A DNA stretch of 5,897 nt from Holosporales bacterium. Its GTDB lineage: Bacteria; Pseudomonadota; Alphaproteobacteria; RUG11792. A model generated the notes under the pieces. The model was not told the DNA's origin, did no database searches, and saw only the letters and a list, made by a program, of their open reading frames with translations. Shown here one piece after another: positions 1-5,897 of the stretch. The position numbers and the translations under genes are program-made. Every line of letters begins with the position of its first letter. The stretch's first letter is position 1. The stretch is taken from NCBI GenBank assembly GCA_031260085.1, contig JAIRKP010000044.1, positions 1-5,897 of the forward strand. Direction: 5' to 3'.

Positions 1-131
1 TCCAAAAAGGAAGAGTACAGAGATCTATTATGTGTTGCATGAATTCATTATCAATGGAGTGCGTTAATACCGCTTCGGAGATTCATATTTTGTCTCAAAT
101 CATATGAACGCATACACTCTAATCAAAATAA
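1..131. other. Upstream non-coding or partial-gene stretch, unassigned
   Basis: No complete gene is visible here. On the + strand, the frame beginning at base 2 is open from the window edge to a TAA at 65-67 and would encode a 21-residue tail ending HEFIINGVR. The frame beginning at base 1 stops at 40-42. Either could be the end of an upstream gene, and the length is too short to decide. I see no tRNA cloverleaf and no stem followed by a T-tract that would act as a terminator. The part after about base 67 is probably intergenic leader DNA for the operon that follows. Confidence 0.35.
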
Positions 132-160
132 TTTTAATTCCAGCTGAAAATTGGTATAAT
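132..160 (+). promoter_or_regulatory. Probable sigma70 promoter with extended -10, driving the slyB-dnaA operon
   Basis: A perfect TATAAT lies at 155-160 and is preceded by TG at 152-153, giving an extended -10 element (TGnTATAAT). A poor -35 candidate, TTTTAA, sits at 132-137 with a 17-bp spacer; extended -10 promoters tolerate weak -35 boxes. Transcription would begin near 167, leaving a leader of about 30 nt before the ATG at 196. It is the only well-formed promoter-like element ahead of six tightly packed genes, so it may serve all of them. Perfect TATAAT strings occur by chance in AT-rich DNA; the position and extended element are what support the call. Confidence 0.55.
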
Positions 161-195
161 ATCCACTATTGGACCACTACTAAATTAGGTATTTC

Positions 196-657
196 ATGAT
201 TTGCAAAGTCTATAGTGTATGCTTTTTTCTGGCTATGGCTCTTCTTTCTGGATGCTCAAATGAGTTTTCAGGGGACAGGTATCAAGAATCAAACGCAGGA
301 GAAGTTGCAAGAACTGACCATGGAACGGTGATTTCATTGCGGAAAGTGGAAATAAAGCCAGATGGAAACGGGCTAGGCGCCGGAGCAATCCTGGGAGGAG
401 TTGGCGGTGGATTGTTAGGTTCAGCTTTTGGCAAAGGCGGCGGAAAGATCTTAACGACTGCAGCCGGAGCTTTGGCCGGAGGTGTGGCTGGAAATGCAAT
501 ACAAAACAAAGCTCAAGATGGAATTGAATATACTGTAAAATTAGATAATGGCAGCATTATAACATTGGCACAAGGCCCAACTCCTTCTATATCAGTTGGA
601 CAAGGAGTTTATGTTGTTAACAGTAACCGAGGAAGAAGTAGAATTGTTCCAGAGTAA
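196..657 (+). CDS. slyB: SlyB/Pcp-like glycine-zipper outer-membrane lipoprotein
   Basis: Predicted 153-residue lipoprotein of the SlyB/Pcp/17-kDa surface antigen type, thought to stabilise the outer membrane. Residues 1-19 are a signal peptide ending in the lipobox L17-S18-G19-C20; Ser at +2 (not Asp) predicts sorting to the outer membrane. The SGDRY segment, then HGTVISLRKVEI (about 42-53), matches the conserved SlyB region before the zipper. Residues about 58-102 are rich in spaced glycines and alanines (LGGVGGGLLG, then AAGALAGGVAGN), the glycine-zipper hairpin. The last 50 residues (EYTVKLDNG, GQGVYV) match the small beta domain, and the length is normal for SlyB. The ATG follows an AGG at 187-189 by 6 nt. 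It is the first gene after the predicted promoter, and its end overlaps the next gene by 14 nt. It looks somewhat richer in GC than its neighbours, partly because of its many glycine and alanine codons. The family call is confident; orthology to E. coli slyB is likely but not proven. Confidence 0.85.
   Translation: MICKVYSVCFFLAMALLSGCSNEFSGDRYQESNAGEVARTDHGTVISLRKVEIKPDGNGLGAGAILGGVGGGLLGSAFGKGGGKILTTAAGALAGGVAGNAIQNKAQDGIEYTVKLDNGSIITLAQGPTPSISVGQGVYVVNSNRGRSRIVPE
629..646 (+). promoter_or_regulatory. Shine-Dalgarno that fixes the TTG start of the second lipoprotein
   Basis: GAGGAAG at 629-635 lies 8 nt before TTG at 644-646, inside the last codons of slyB. Starting here gives a protein beginning MFQSKYGTVLLV, a compact signal peptide running straight to a lipobox. 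Earlier in-frame starts (TTG 596, ATG 611, TTG 614) would put an acidic stretch (TVTEEEVE) ahead of the hydrophobic core, which does not fit a signal peptide. The overlap suggests translational coupling to slyB. Confidence 0.65.
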
Positions 658-1138
658 ATATGGTACTGTTCTTCTTGTGTCACTATGTGTTGGAGTAACA
701 GCGTGTAATTTTTTGCCTGACGTTAAGGTGTGGTTAAAAAAAGTCGATTTTGAAGTTGCCCCAGATGCAAATAAAGGAGAACCATTCCCATGCCACATTG
801 TTATTGCATATTCACAAGATCTTCACGATCGCTTGAGCGGAATGGATGCGCAAGGGTATTTCCCGAATTATGAAGCCATGCAGAAAAAATTCAAAGATTC
901 TATAGAGATATTTAAATACGATATGATTCCCGGCAAAAATAAATTGGATCAAAAGATAAAATTAAAATCATACAAAAAAGCCATATCTGCATTTTTATTT
1001 GCTCGGTATTCAACACCGGGAAAATTTATGGAAAATATCGGCGACGCCGCTTCTTTGGTTGTTAGATTTTTACCATATAAAATGGAGGTCATTTCCGAAT
1101 CTAGCCTCGATGCCGTTTTGAATAAGGGTAAAAATTAG
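644..1138 (+). CDS. Lipoprotein resembling type VI secretion TssJ/SciN
   Basis: Predicted 164-residue lipoprotein, using TTG 644 as start. Residues 1-20 form a signal peptide (one Lys, then a hydrophobic core) ending in the lipobox V18-T19-A20-C21, followed by Asn, so outer-membrane anchoring is expected. The mature part reads as a small beta-sandwich. A strand about 29-38 leads to DANKGEPFP (41-49), similar to the N-P-D...G-x-P stretch of TssJ; then come HIVIAY (51-56), a YF (72-73) before a basic helix, IEIFKYDMIPGK (87-98) like the pre-PG strand of TssJ, and AFLFARYSTPGK (116-127) near the usual A-(F/Y)-R site. TssJ normally anchors the TssM-TssL membrane complex at the outer membrane. These are remembered family patterns, not an alignment, and no other secretion gene is present here, so an unrelated envelope lipoprotein remains possible. 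It ends 2 nt before dnaA. Confidence 0.5.
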   Translation: MFQSKYGTVLLVSLCVGVTACNFLPDVKVWLKKVDFEVAPDANKGEPFPCHIVIAYSQDLHDRLSGMDAQGYFPNYEAMQKKFKDSIEIFKYDMIPGKNKLDQKIKLKSYKKAISAFLFARYSTPGKFMENIGDAASLVVRFLPYKMEVISESSLDAVLNKGKN

Positions 1139-1140
1139 GC

Positions 1141-2478
1141 ATGGTGGATAATAATTTACAACAAATCTGGGCAGAGGCTTTAGAAGATATAAAGGGCGTT
1201 ATAGGAGAACAATCTTTTAAAAATTGGATAGTAAAATTAGATTTAATAGATATAGGCGATTCAATATTGACGATTTCAGCTCCTTCAAACTTTGTCAGAG
1301 ATACAGTCTTAGCGAGATTTTCAGAAGATATTTTAAATGCATTGAACTCTTATGGTTGTCCAGTTACATCTATCGATATCAAAGTCTCTGAAGAAGAAAC
1401 AAAAAGACAAGATGCTAAATCATTAGACAAAATACCAAACAGAAGCAACTCTAATGATATATCAGTTTTAGACCCTAGGTTTACTTTTCAAAATTTTGTT
1501 GCAGGAAAACCGAATGAATTTGCATATGCTGCGGCAGTGCGAGTTGCTGAATCGGATACTCCAATTTTTAATCCTTTATTTCTTTATGGAGGAGTTGGCC
1601 TTGGGAAAACTCATTTAATGCATTCTATTGCTTGGCGTATTAAAGAAATACACCCTCGTAAAAATGTCATGTATTTATCTGCGGAAAAATTTATGTATCT
1701 ATTCATAAAATCATTAAGATTTAAGACTGCGATGTCATTTAAAGAAATGGTCCGCGCCGTCGATATTCTGATGGTTGATGATGTTCAATTTATAGGCGGG
1801 AAAGAAACTACGCAAGAAGAATTTTTTCATACGTTCAACGAGTTAGTTGATAATAACAAACAAATAGTCCTCTCCGCCGATAAGTCTCCATCAAATCTTG
1901 ATGGAGTCGAAAATAGATTAAAATCAAGATTAGGTTGGGGATTAGTTGCAGATATTCATCCGACTACTTATGAATTGCGGTTGGGGATTTTACAATCAAA
2001 AGCAAAGCAATCTAAAATATCAGTTCCAGATAAAGTTTTAGAATTTTTAGCTGCGAAGATAACATCCAATATAAGAGAACTAGAAGGCGCATTAAACAGG
2101 ATAATAGCACACTCTGCACTCGTTGGAAGGGAATTAAGTATTGATGTTGCATACGAAGTTTTAAAGGATTTGTTGAGATCTAATGAACAAATTATTACAA
2201 TAGACAACATACAAAGAAAAGTTTGTGAATATTACGGAATAAAATTATCAGATTTAACATCCGCAAAGAGGCAAAAAGCGATAACAAGCGCAAGGCATGT
2301 TGCGATGTATCTTTGCAAACAATTAACTACCAGGTCTCTTCCGGATATTGGGAAGAGTTTTGGAGGGAAAGATCATGCTACTGTTATACACGCCGTTAAA
2401 AAAGTTAATGAAAATATGCAAAATGATGATAACTTTAAGTCTGATTTAGAAATTTTAAAAAAGTCCTTGGAAAATTAA
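1141..2478 (+). CDS. dnaA: Chromosomal replication initiator protein DnaA
   Basis: A 445-residue, full-length DnaA, the AAA+ ATPase that binds DnaA boxes, melts oriC and loads the helicase. Domain I spans about 1-78 (IWAEALEDIKG...SFKNWI), followed by a short polar linker to about 110. The AAA+ core (about 111-330) shows Walker A GGVGLGKT (150-157, K156/T157), Walker B ILMVDD (209-214), sensor 1 around LSADKSP (244-250), box VII RLKSRLGWG with the likely arginine finger R263, and sensor 2 IRELEG with R312. Domain IV (about 345-445) carries the helix-turn-helix and the signature GGKDHATVIHAV (408-419). The core wording is alphaproteobacterial. The ATG lies 2 nt after the preceding stop, with only a distant AAGGG (1124-1128) and AGG (1137-1139) as ribosome-site candidates, so coupling to the upstream gene is likely. 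Neither dnaN, rpsT nor an obvious oriC is adjacent. Relative to E. coli, the signature has Lys for Arg and Ala for the first Thr. Confidence 0.97.
   Translation: MVDNNLQQIWAEALEDIKGVIGEQSFKNWIVKLDLIDIGDSILTISAPSNFVRDTVLARFSEDILNALNSYGCPVTSIDIKVSEEETKRQDAKSLDKIPNRSNSNDISVLDPRFTFQNFVAGKPNEFAYAAAVRVAESDTPIFNPLFLYGGVGLGKTHLMHSIAWRIKEIHPRKNVMYLSAEKFMYLFIKSLRFKTAMSFKEMVRAVDILMVDDVQFIGGKETTQEEFFHTFNELVDNNKQIVLSADKSPSNLDGVENRLKSRLGWGLVADIHPTTYELRLGILQSKAKQSKISVPDKVLEFLAAKITSNIRELEGALNRIIAHSALVGRELSIDVAYEVLKDLLRSNEQIITIDNIQRKVCEYYGIKLSDLTSAKRQKAITSARHVAMYLCKQLTTRSLPDIGKSFGGKDHATVIHAVKKVNENMQNDDNFKSDLEILKKSLEN
1143..1151 (-). promoter_or_regulatory. DnaA-box-like 9-mer over the dnaA start
   Basis: The + strand reads GGTGGATAA, whose complement TTATCCACC matches the consensus TTATCCACA at 8 of 9 positions. 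It overlaps the ATG of dnaA, where bound DnaA could in principle affect its own expression. One match this good is roughly what chance gives in about 6 kb on two strands, and the bases also encode Val-Asp-Asn, so the call is weak. Confidence 0.2.
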
Positions 2479-2490
2479 ATTGAGGTATAT

Positions 2491-3834
2491 ATGTCATTAA
2501 TAAAGCGCAAAAACAATTCACAATATTCAGATAGTTGTAATAAAGTATTTAGTTATTGGAGAGTAAGAACTATGTATTCTATATTTATAGGATACGCTTC
2601 TTTTTATTTCATTAGGCAAAATTTTTCATTAGCAATTCCTGCAATATGTGCAGATCTGCATATAACTAAATCTGATATTGGCATTATTATCTCTATTGGA
2701 TCAATATTATATGGCGTAGGCAAAGGATTTTTTGGCTTGATAGGCGATAGATATAGCGCGCGTTATATTATGGTCATGGGGCTGTTGATGTCTGCATTTA
2801 TGAATATATTCTTGGGATTTAGCTCTATTATTCCATTGTTTACTGTTTTTTATGCACTTAGCTGGTGTTTTCAATCTATGGGCTGGCCACCATGCGCTAA
2901 ACTTTTGACTCATTGGTTTAGCCCAAATGAGATAGGAACTAGATGGTCACTATGGAATGCTTCACAACAAATTGGTTCAGCTGCGATTGCATTTTTGGCT
3001 CCGATTATTCTAGTTCATTTTGGTTGGAGGTATTTATTCTTCATCCCCGGGATGATCGCTATCTTGCTAGCTGGATTTCTGTTTAACAGATTGAGAGATA
3101 CGCCTGAATCTTTGAAACTCCCATCTGTCGAGAAAATTACGGGCTTGGCTTCTGTTGCTGAAACTTCAAAATGGAGCATCGAAGAAGAGAAGAAGTTATC
3201 ATTTATAGAAACGATAAAAATGGCTTTAAACAATAGATTTGTCTGGTATGTTGGATTAGCAAACTTCTTCGTCTATATCTGTCGAATGACTTTTTTGAAC
3301 TGGGGGCCAACGTTTCTCCTTGAATCAAAGGGTAGCTCATTGCCCAGCGCGGGCGTTCAGATGGCATTATTTGATTTAGCTGGAATGTTCGGAGGAATTT
3401 GCGCGGGATATCTTTCAGATAAAGTTTTTAAAGGAAGGCGAGGTCCCGTTTCAGCGCTTTCAATGCTATTATTAGCGTTAATCGTTTCTTGGCTTTGGAT
3501 ATCTCCAAAAGATGCTCCAATTACTAATTCTATTTGCATGATCTTTATTGGATTTTTAGTAACTGGCCCTCAGATTTTAGTGGGGGTTGCCGCATCCGAT
3601 TATGCTTCCAAAAAAGCAGCCGCAACCGCATCTGGATTCACGGGAACTTTCGGCTATGCGGGAAGCGCTATCTCCGGTTTTGGAGCTGGCTTAATATCTG
3701 ATCATTACGGATGGAATAATGTCTTTATTATAATAATTGTCGCGGCAGTTATTGGCGCTCTTTTCTTTATTTTAACTTGGAATAAAAAATCTCGAGTTTT
3801 GTCAGATGCAGAAGAACGAGCGAAGCAAAATTAA
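2491..3834 (+). CDS. MFS organophosphate:phosphate antiporter (OPA family, UhpC/GlpT-like)
   Basis: A 447-residue inner-membrane transporter of the major facilitator superfamily, with about 12 hydrophobic segments and a polar central loop near 200-240. Family members exchange glycerol-3-phosphate or hexose phosphates for phosphate; UhpC is a glucose-6-phosphate sensor in E. coli and a transporter in Chlamydia. Matching blocks include FYFIRQNFSLAIP (38-50), QSMGWPPCAKLLTHW (128-142, close to GlpT), RLRDTPESLKLP (200-211), SDKVFKGRRGP (309-319) and GFTGTFGYAG (382-391). The two arginines that bind substrate phosphate in GlpT/UhpT are kept (R42 and R265, in VYICRMTFLNW). The substrate-site histidine of the usual WNxAHNVGG block is instead Gln (WNASQQIGS, Q159). 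A clear SD, TGAGGT at 2481-2486, sits 4 nt before the ATG and 12 nt after dnaA begins no new unit. No uhpA/uhpB regulators are nearby. In a host-associated cell it may import host phosphorylated metabolites; the exact substrate cannot be named. Confidence 0.85.
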   Translation: MSLIKRKNNSQYSDSCNKVFSYWRVRTMYSIFIGYASFYFIRQNFSLAIPAICADLHITKSDIGIIISIGSILYGVGKGFFGLIGDRYSARYIMVMGLLMSAFMNIFLGFSSIIPLFTVFYALSWCFQSMGWPPCAKLLTHWFSPNEIGTRWSLWNASQQIGSAAIAFLAPIILVHFGWRYLFFIPGMIAILLAGFLFNRLRDTPESLKLPSVEKITGLASVAETSKWSIEEEKKLSFIETIKMALNNRFVWYVGLANFFVYICRMTFLNWGPTFLLESKGSSLPSAGVQMALFDLAGMFGGICAGYLSDKVFKGRRGPVSALSMLLLALIVSWLWISPKDAPITNSICMIFIGFLVTGPQILVGVAASDYASKKAAATASGFTGTFGYAGSAISGFGAGLISDHYGWNNVFIIIIVAAVIGALFFILTWNKKSRVLSDAEERAKQN

Positions 3835-5080
3835 AACTATAACCCTTGGATGTAGATTTAATTTTTATGAATCTGAAATCTCAAGAGCGATTATTGACAA
3901 TTTAAATACGAACGACGATATTGTTATTATAAATACCTGCTCTGTCACTCATGAAGCTGAAAGACAATCAAAACAAGCAGTTCGAAAAGCGATCAGAGAA
4001 AATAAGAATTCCAAAATAATAGTCACTGGGTGCGCAGCAAAAACATCTAAGGATTATTTTGAAAGCCTTGATGGTGTTTTTAAAGTCATACAAAATAACG
4101 ACAAAGAAAATATTAATGCATATCTAAATATTCCCCAGCCAAATTCTAATATAGATTTAATTGAGGACATTACTGCAGCACAAAATCAAATATTTGAAGA
4201 TAGAGCAAGAGCTTTTATACAAATTCAAAATGGCTGCGATCACTTTTGTTCTTATTGTATTGTCCCATTCACTCGTGGCCGATCGCATAGCTTACCTCTG
4301 GAAAATATTTTAAAAAGAGTAGGATTTTTTTTAGAAAATGGATTTAGTGAACTTGTTTTGTCGGGCATAGATATAACATCTTATGGAAAAGATTTAGATT
4401 ATAGAATAGAATTAGCGGATGTTATAGAGGCTATATTAAAAAACTATCCGAACCAAAAAAGACTGAGAATTTCATCGATAGATCCCAAAGGCATTTCTGA
4501 AAAACTTCTTGAATTATTAAAATACGAAAAACGAATAATGCCTCATTTTCATTTAAGTATACAATCTGGAGATAATCAAGTTTTAAAGGCTATGAAACGT
4601 CGGCATACAAGAGAAGATATAATAGCCTTTTGCAAACAAATAAAATTAACGAGAAACGATGTTGTTTTCGGCGCAGATTTCATAGCTGGATTCCCCACTG
4701 AAACAGATAGTATGTTTCAAAACACACTAAGTCTGATAGATGAGGCGGAACTATCTTTGATGCATATTTTCCCTTTTTCTTCACGCAAAGAGACCTTGGC
4801 ATCTAAAATGGTCCAGCTTCCGCAACCTGTTATATCAGAGCGCGCTAGGCTATTAAGAGAGAAGGCTTGTGAAGCTAAATTGAAACTTTTTGAAAGTATG
4901 AAAGGAAAAAAAATACGAGGCATTATTGAAAAAACAATAGATAATGTTTCATATGGAAAAACAGACTCTTTTCTTCCATTTGTTATAAAAAAAGCCTATA
5001 ATTCATCAGAAATTGTTAATGTTCTTGAGATTATTTCATACAACGAAAACTATTTGATAACAAAGAAAAATGATAATTGA
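3806..5080 (+). CDS. mtaB: tRNA N6-threonylcarbamoyladenosine(37) C2-methylthiotransferase MtaB
   Basis: A 424-residue cytosolic radical-SAM enzyme that adds a methylthio group to t6A37 to form ms2t6A in ANN-decoding tRNAs. The N-terminal methylthiotransferase domain has its three iron-sulfur cysteines at C16 (TLGCRFN), C45 (NTCSVTHEAERQSKQAVR) and C76 (VTGCAAK). The radical-SAM cluster is CDHFCSYC (C144, C148, C151), followed by IVPFTRGRSHSLP, the wording expected of MtaB as opposed to MiaB or RimO. Further core motifs are LSGIDITSYG (185-194), HFHLSIQSGDNQVLKAMKRRH (247-267) and GADFIAGFPTET (289-300). Residues about 365-420 form a short TRAM-like end for tRNA binding. The ATG at 3806 puts the first Cys at the normal distance; no later ATG, GTG or TTG fits before the GC motif. 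The gene therefore overlaps the transporter's end by 29 nt and has no strong SD. The downstream gene overlaps its stop by 11 nt. Confidence 0.92.
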   Translation: MQKNERSKIKTITLGCRFNFYESEISRAIIDNLNTNDDIVIINTCSVTHEAERQSKQAVRKAIRENKNSKIIVTGCAAKTSKDYFESLDGVFKVIQNNDKENINAYLNIPQPNSNIDLIEDITAAQNQIFEDRARAFIQIQNGCDHFCSYCIVPFTRGRSHSLPLENILKRVGFFLENGFSELVLSGIDITSYGKDLDYRIELADVIEAILKNYPNQKRLRISSIDPKGISEKLLELLKYEKRIMPHFHLSIQSGDNQVLKAMKRRHTREDIIAFCKQIKLTRNDVVFGADFIAGFPTETDSMFQNTLSLIDEAELSLMHIFPFSSRKETLASKMVQLPQPVISERARLLREKACEAKLKLFESMKGKKIRGIIEKTIDNVSYGKTDSFLPFVIKKAYNSSEIVNVLEIISYNENYLITKKNDN

Positions 5081-5855
5081 TCAATTAGCCGGTTTGGCAT
5101 CATATGTTGGGAATACGTATTTTATATCTTTTTTGGCTGGCTTATCTTTCGTTCTTATAAAGAAACATGATTTTTCAGGGCTTATATATTTATTGTTTTT
5201 CACAATGATATATAACACATTATTAAAACCTATATTTGCCTTACCTCTTCCCAAGACTTGCCCCGGCACGGGATATGGCTTTCCGAGTGGGCATATGAAT
5301 TTTAACGCTGTTTTCTTTTTATGGATCTTCACTACTTTTAAAAATCGAATAATCAAAATATTTTCAGTTCTGCTTTTAGCAACAATTGGATGGAGCATCG
5401 TATACAAAGGATTTCACTTTGCTAGAGATGTTTTACTTACTCCTATATTTAGTTGTTTATTCATATTTATTTATAAAAAATTCATAGCGAATCAAAGCAG
5501 CTCCAGAGCTTTTTTAATTGTAAATATTGTATCTTCGATATTAATATTTTGTCTATATTTTGTAAAGAAAACCATACCAGAACATATATTTATAGCTTAT
5601 TATCTAATAATAGGATTTGGATTATCTAAATTATTTTTAGAAATTTTAAAGCAAAAAACTGGCTTTAGGACAATAATATTTCAAATAGTTACAACAATAT
5701 TAGTAATTTTATCTATGATAATCGTGCTAAAAATTAACAACGAAAACATAATATTATACCATGTTTTCAACAAAATTCATTGGTTATTTATAGGAATTTC
5801 TATTTCGTTCTTTAAATATTTACTTTTATTAAAGGAAAACAAAGCTATTCCTTGA
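5070..5855 (+). CDS. PAP2-family membrane phosphatase-like protein with altered motifs
   Basis: A 261-residue integral membrane protein with roughly eight or nine hydrophobic segments. PAP2 enzymes remove phosphate from lipids such as phosphatidic acid, undecaprenyl pyrophosphate or lipid A. Motif 2 is clear: GFPSGH (70-75, H75). Motif 3 is S109-x6-H116-x3-D120 (consensus SRx5HxxxD), keeping the nucleophile-type His and its Asp, but the Arg is Ile110. Motif 1 (consensus Kx6RP) is K53-x6-L60-P61, with Leu for Arg. The spacing of all three is exact, so these are substitutions within a genuine PAP2 fold. After about residue 138 come four or more further hydrophobic segments without a motif I recognise, so the protein is longer than a minimal PAP2 domain. 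It starts 11 nt inside mtaB, with only a weak AAAGAA ribosome site, suggesting coupling. The second half is especially AT-rich and full of Ile, Leu, Phe and Lys. Substrate unknown; it may be an active divergent subgroup or a non-catalytic relative. Confidence 0.75.
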   Translation: MIIDQLAGLASYVGNTYFISFLAGLSFVLIKKHDFSGLIYLLFFTMIYNTLLKPIFALPLPKTCPGTGYGFPSGHMNFNAVFFLWIFTTFKNRIIKIFSVLLLATIGWSIVYKGFHFARDVLLTPIFSCLFIFIYKKFIANQSSSRAFLIVNIVSSILIFCLYFVKKTIPEHIFIAYYLIIGFGLSKLFLEILKQKTGFRTIIFQIVTTILVILSMIIVLKINNENIILYHVFNKIHWLFIGISISFFKYLLLLKENKAIP

Positions 5856-5866
5856 ATATAAATTCT

Positions 5867-5874
5867 AAAGAGGT
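5867..5874 (+). promoter_or_regulatory. Shine-Dalgarno for a gene running off the window
   Basis: AAAGAGGT at 5867-5874 follows the PAP2 stop by 11 nt and is a strong ribosome-binding sequence. No ATG follows before the edge. The candidates are ATT at 5879-5881, at good spacing, and GTG at 5894-5896, at about 20 nt. The same operon therefore probably continues beyond the window. Confidence 0.45.
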
Positions 5875-5897
5875 AAAAATTAAATACAGGCAGGTGC

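Noticed and set aside
1..195. Origin of replication next to dnaA
   Set aside because: There is no cluster of DnaA boxes, no repeated 13-mers and no long AT-rich unwinding element distinct from the background; dnaA itself is nearly 1 kb away.
233..509. Minus-strand open frames opposite slyB
   Set aside because: They are proline/leucine-rich shadows of the glycine/alanine-rich slyB codons, with no start context or recognisable domain.
1055..1081. Possible separate dnaA promoter (TTGGTT, 15-bp spacer, TATAAA)
   Set aside because: The -35 matches at only three positions and the spacer is short. Such pairs are common by chance in DNA this AT-rich, and the bases are coding.
2384..2392. DnaA-box-like TTATACACG
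   Set aside because: It lies inside the codons for the conserved Thr-Val-Ile-His-Ala of DnaA and is explained by coding; it is a single imperfect site with no cluster around it.
3894..3922. Perfect -35 TTGACA inside mtaB
   Set aside because: The best -10 at normal spacing (GATATT) is poor, and there is no downstream gene start it would serve closely.
5081..5407. 108-codon minus-strand frame opposite the PAP2 gene
   Set aside because: It is fully covered by a PAP2 frame with clear motifs, and its translation shows no domain or plausible start signal.
5832..5853. Inverted repeat AAGGAA/TTCCTT at the end of the PAP2 gene as a terminator
   Set aside because: The stem is only six pairs with a 10-nt loop, has few GC pairs, lies inside coding sequence and has no T-tract after it.

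Overview
The window is one dense, AT-rich stretch with every supported gene on the + strand. The best taxonomic clue is DnaA. Its AAA+ core carries the wording typical of alphaproteobacterial DnaA (the TQEEFFHTFNELVD block after Walker B, SADKSP at sensor 1, and the block from RLKSRLGWG to ELRLGILQSK). Low GC, very short gaps and an organophosphate-type transporter together suggest a host-associated or intracellular alphaproteobacterium, for example Holosporales or a related lineage. That placement is inference; no rRNA is present to confirm it.

Layout: positions 1-195 hold the uncertain tail of whatever lies upstream and one plausible extended -10 promoter (TATAAT at 155-160). Six genes follow with almost no space between them: a SlyB-like glycine-zipper lipoprotein (196-657); a second lipoprotein resembling type VI secretion TssJ proteins, best started at a TTG (644-1138); dnaA (1141-2478); an OPA-family sugar-phosphate/glycerol-phosphate type transporter (2491-3834); mtaB, the t6A37 tRNA methylthiotransferase (3806-5080); and a PAP2-family membrane phosphatase-like protein (5070-5855). 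The junctions are a 14-nt overlap, a 2-nt gap, a 12-nt gap, a 29-nt overlap and an 11-nt overlap. I see no terminator between them. The last bases (5867-5874) hold a strong Shine-Dalgarno for another gene beyond the edge.

The simplest reading is a single transcription unit that places the replication initiator third in an operon of envelope, transport and tRNA-modification genes, not beside dnaN or at an obvious origin. The products do not form one pathway. Two are predicted outer-membrane lipoproteins, two are polytopic inner-membrane proteins and two are cytosolic.

No CRISPR array, insertion sequence, tRNA, rRNA or recognisable new defence or mobile system is present. The points most worth checking are the orphan TssJ-like lipoprotein, the transporter's loss of the usual substrate-site histidine, the PAP2 protein's loss of both motif arginines, and the unusual setting of dnaA.
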